Below are positions 62,562 through 64,000 of a stretch of 64,000 nucleotides of DNA, one piece after another. The notes below the pieces were generated by a model. It had not been told where the DNA came from and searched no databases. It saw only the letters and a list, made by a program, of their open reading frames with translations. The DNA lies in NCBI GenBank assembly GCA_964392915.1, contig CAYMRS010000003.1, positions 1 through 64,000 on the forward strand, read 5' to 3'. This DNA is from JAAYUK01 sp964392915 (lineage in GTDB: Bacteria; Nitrospirota; Thermodesulfovibrionia; Thermodesulfovibrionales; Dissulfurispiraceae). The translations under genes were made by a program, and so were the position numbers. Within the stretch, counting starts at the first letter, position 1. Each line of letters starts with the position of its first letter.

Positions 62562-62690
62562 ATTCTTCCCCTCGCTTCGCTCGGGGAAGAATGAGGCAGT
62601 TGAGCCGGAACTCCTGTCACCCTCGCTCCGCTCGGGCGAAGAACCAGGAGTTCGAAACCGACCGCTTCGCGGCGGCTCAACTGCCTCATT
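62562..62690. repeat. Nested palindromic repeat
   Basis: A perfect 17-bp inverted repeat (AATGAGGCAGTTGAGCC at 62590-62606 and its complement at 62674-62690) encloses AACTCCTG / CAGGAGTT and smaller GC-rich hairpins. Immediately left is another hairpin, ATTCTTCCCC / GGGGAAGAAT (62562-62571, 62583-62592). No reading frame is supported; the whole may fold as one cruciform. Confidence 0.7.
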
Positions 62691-62758
62691 ATCCCGGATT
62701 TGTCATTTGGCTTTTGTCCCTTGGCCGTCACTCCGGCGTGCAGCGAGGAAGGCGGGAG
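62688..62758 (-). repeat. Half copy of the dispersed palindromic repeat (copy D)
   Basis: Read on the minus strand it matches the right half of copies A-C (CTTCCTCGCTGCACGCCGGA, then GTGAC and AAAGGGACAA) and ends with the arm ATCCGGGATAATG. It abuts the nested palindrome on one side and cuts into a VapC-like gene on the other. Confidence 0.7.
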
Positions 62759-62978
62759 TCCTTCTTCCTTCTTCATACTCAAAGCCGGTCATGCGGGCTT
62801 CAGCCGCCTGCATAATGCCCTGCGCTGTTTCCAGATCCACAATCCGCCTCCGGAAATAGAAGGCGAGGACATTTCTGAATTCACTGCGGAACAGAACTGG
62901 AGCGGCCCACGCCGGATATTTGCGCAGAATCATTTCGACCTCTTCAGACCGCTCGCTGTTCACGAAGAGATATATCAA
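62703..62978 (-). pseudogene. Truncated VapC-type PIN-domain toxin
   Basis: The frame begins at a TTG in the middle of the PIN domain (LIYLFVNSERSEEVEMIL, then WAAPVLFRSEFRNVLAFYF with the conserved glutamate). The N-terminal VDTN aspartate is missing because a stop codon lies upstream, and after MTGFEYEE the frame enters repeat copy D. About 65 residues of the normal ~130 remain, so it cannot be active. It is a broken VapC toxin gene. Confidence 0.8.
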
Positions 62979-62984
62979 TTCTCA

Positions 62985-63143
62985 AGTCTAACCCTCAGCC
63001 TGAGCCGCGAGCCGTTCGTGGTGAGCCGTGAGCATGTTGAACGGTCGAACCCGCCCTTCGACAAGCTCAGGGACAACGGCAGGCTTTCCGATAGCCGTGA
63101 GCCGTGAGCTTATCGAACGTCCGTCAATTCTAAAGTCTGACCC
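62985..63143. repeat. Intergenic repeat with related ends
   Basis: Two related 20-bp ends (CAATTCTCAAGTCTAACCCT near 62987 and CAATTCTAAAGTCTGACCCT near 63124) bracket a stretch with repeated GTGAGCCGTGAGC and the block CTTCGACAAGCTCAGGGACA. It is probably a degenerate dispersed repeat; no gene is supported. Confidence 0.5.
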
Positions 63144-63154
63144 TGTTGTTGGGG

Positions 63155-63194
63155 CATAAAAAAAAGCGGGCGGGTCCGAAGACCCGCCCGCTTT
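63155..63194 (-). terminator. Rho-independent terminator after the porin gene
   Basis: On the minus strand a perfect 14-bp stem (AAAGCGGGCGGGTC / GACCCGCCCGCTTT) with a UUCG tetraloop is followed by a run of Ts, 27 nt after the stop codon at 63221. Confidence 0.95.
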
Positions 63195-63220
63195 GGTTGC
63201 TGATGTTCAGCTAAGCGAAA

Positions 63221-64000
63221 TTAGAAGCTGAGCTGTACGCCGTGACGGATTGCATATGCATCGTCAGACTTGGCAGTCGAAACACCATACTGCCAGAAGT
63301 TGCCTGCAAACAGGTAGCCTGCCTCGACGAAGTAGGTGAGGCCTCTGTCGAGTTTGTACTTGATGTTGGCGTCAACTTCAACGCCGATGTTCTTGGACAC
63401 AGGTGAAGGAACCTTTGCCGCGCGGAGCATCCAGACGCTCAGGTCAGCATACAGCTCCTTAGTCAGGTCTGCGGATCCCTTCAGGGTGAGGTACCAGGTG
63501 TTCTGGAGGCCGCCGTTGACGTTGCCTGCTGCGTTCGGGGTCCAGCGCTCATACACCCAGGTGTAGTGGGTGGCAACGTCCTGAGATGTGGCAAAGGTGC
63601 TGAACTTGCCATCGGTAAGTCCGTTGTCATCGCCGCTGCCGTAGCCGAAGCCAACACCGATTTTAACCGGATTGAAGGTGTAGTCGGCGTCGAGCTTTAC
63701 CGCGTATCCTCTGAACTTTATGTCCGAGGCGCCGATGTCATCAATTTTGCCAGCCTGGATGGCGACATCTGCCGCGAGGCCGAGGCCCGAAATGTTCGTC
63801 TTGGCGTTTACGCCGAAGTTCCAGAGATGAAGGTCATTGCCTGCCCCCGGAAAAGAGTTCTGCCCATCGACATAGGTTACGTCAAAGCCGATTGTGCTGT
63901 TCTTGTCGATTGCGTACGAGCCGATTACGCCGTAAACGTCCGTGTCGTCATTCTTCCAAGCAGAGCCTTCACCCAGCTTCAGGGTGTGGAAGATGAGGGA
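63221..64000 (-). CDS. Outer membrane porin-like beta-barrel protein (N-terminus beyond window)
   Basis: The frame is open from the right window edge (SLIFHTLKLGEGSAW) to the stop at 63221, 259 residues. Alternating strands, many Gly, Asn, Asp and aromatic residues, and a final strand ending HGVQLSF with C-terminal phenylalanine mark an outer-membrane barrel. Strands such as YVDGQNSFPGAGNDLHLWNF and FNPVKIGVGFGYGSGDDNG resemble alginate-export-type porins common in environmental Gram-negatives. The strong terminator and the codon usage suggest high expression. Identity beyond a porin-like barrel is not secure. Confidence 0.8.
   Translation of the reverse strand, partial: SLIFHTLKLGEGSAWKNDDTDVYGVIGSYAIDKNSTIGFDVTYVDGQNSFPGAGNDLHLWNFGVNAKTNISGLGLAADVAIQAGKIDDIGASDIKFRGYAVKLDADYTFNPVKIGVGFGYGSGDDNGLTDGKFSTFATSQDVATHYTWVYERWTPNAAGNVNGGLQNTWYLTLKGSADLTKELYADLSVWMLRAAKVPSPVSKNIGVEVDANIKYKLDRGLTYFVEAGYLFAGNFWQYGVSTAKSDDAYAIRHGVQLSF

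Overview
The window is a 64 kb piece of a bacterial draft genome (one 100-N scaffold gap at 22572-22671), with no rRNA, tRNA or CRISPR that I can see. Gene content is Gram-negative: exosortase/PEP-CTERM (XrtA) exopolysaccharide locus, TolC, outer-membrane barrels, three sigma-54 (NtrC-type) two-component pairs, paired DUF507 genes behind rpsF-ssb-rpsR, and an NtrYX-DUF4390-Der operon. This combination fits Nitrospirota or a deltaproteobacterial-like lineage; the assignment is inference, not proven by any single marker here.

Region 1 (1-14.9 kb) is an XrtA/PEP-CTERM locus read leftward: a degenerate receiver protein, PrsT-like TPR lipoprotein, sugar-phosphate transferase, polysaccharide export protein, chain-length protein, tyrosine autokinase, AAA ATPase and a barrel protein cut by the window edge. 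Beside it lie an NtrB/NtrC-like pair, a CPBP (CAAX-type) protease and a PEP-CTERM substrate. The exosortase itself is not in the window. The two intact PEP-CTERM genes (14.2 and 24.7 kb) share a sigma-54 promoter and an almost identical 17-bp upstream element at the same distance, so they probably form one regulon.

Region 2 (15.0-23.7 kb) holds a methyltransferase, an exosortase-associated FeeM/LuxI-like acyltransferase, a ThiF/MoeB-type adenylyltransferase, a TolC protein fused to a SPOR domain, a HlyD adaptor, a MacB/DevA-type ABC transporter and a nitroreductase-fold protein. I read this as a candidate pathway that makes and exports an acylated small molecule; it is the best candidate for an undescribed system.

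Region 3 (25-34 kb) is accessory: a DUF4143 ATPase flanked by direct copies of a ~205-bp palindromic repeat, a YdcF/LOG/methyltransferase operon, an ArsC-like protein lacking the P-loop arginine, a ProC-like protein, a radical SAM protein, a thioredoxin-DsbD-type membrane protein and a PEP-CTERM remnant.

Region 4 (34-62 kb) is mostly housekeeping: rpsF-ssb-rpsR operon, proA-(duplicated protein)-nadD-kinase-regulator operon, Nudix, HIT, hisI, adenosine-specific kinase, mfd, AhpF-like reductase, glnE, Opp-type permeases, a pseudopilin, a fumarase alpha-type protein, UspA, der and ntrYX.

Region 5 (62-64 kb) has a RelB antitoxin with an antitoxin-tail ORF, nested palindromes, a broken VapC and a partial outer-membrane porin. 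Several genes carry a -10 box exactly 6-7 nt before the ATG, which predicts leaderless mRNAs.
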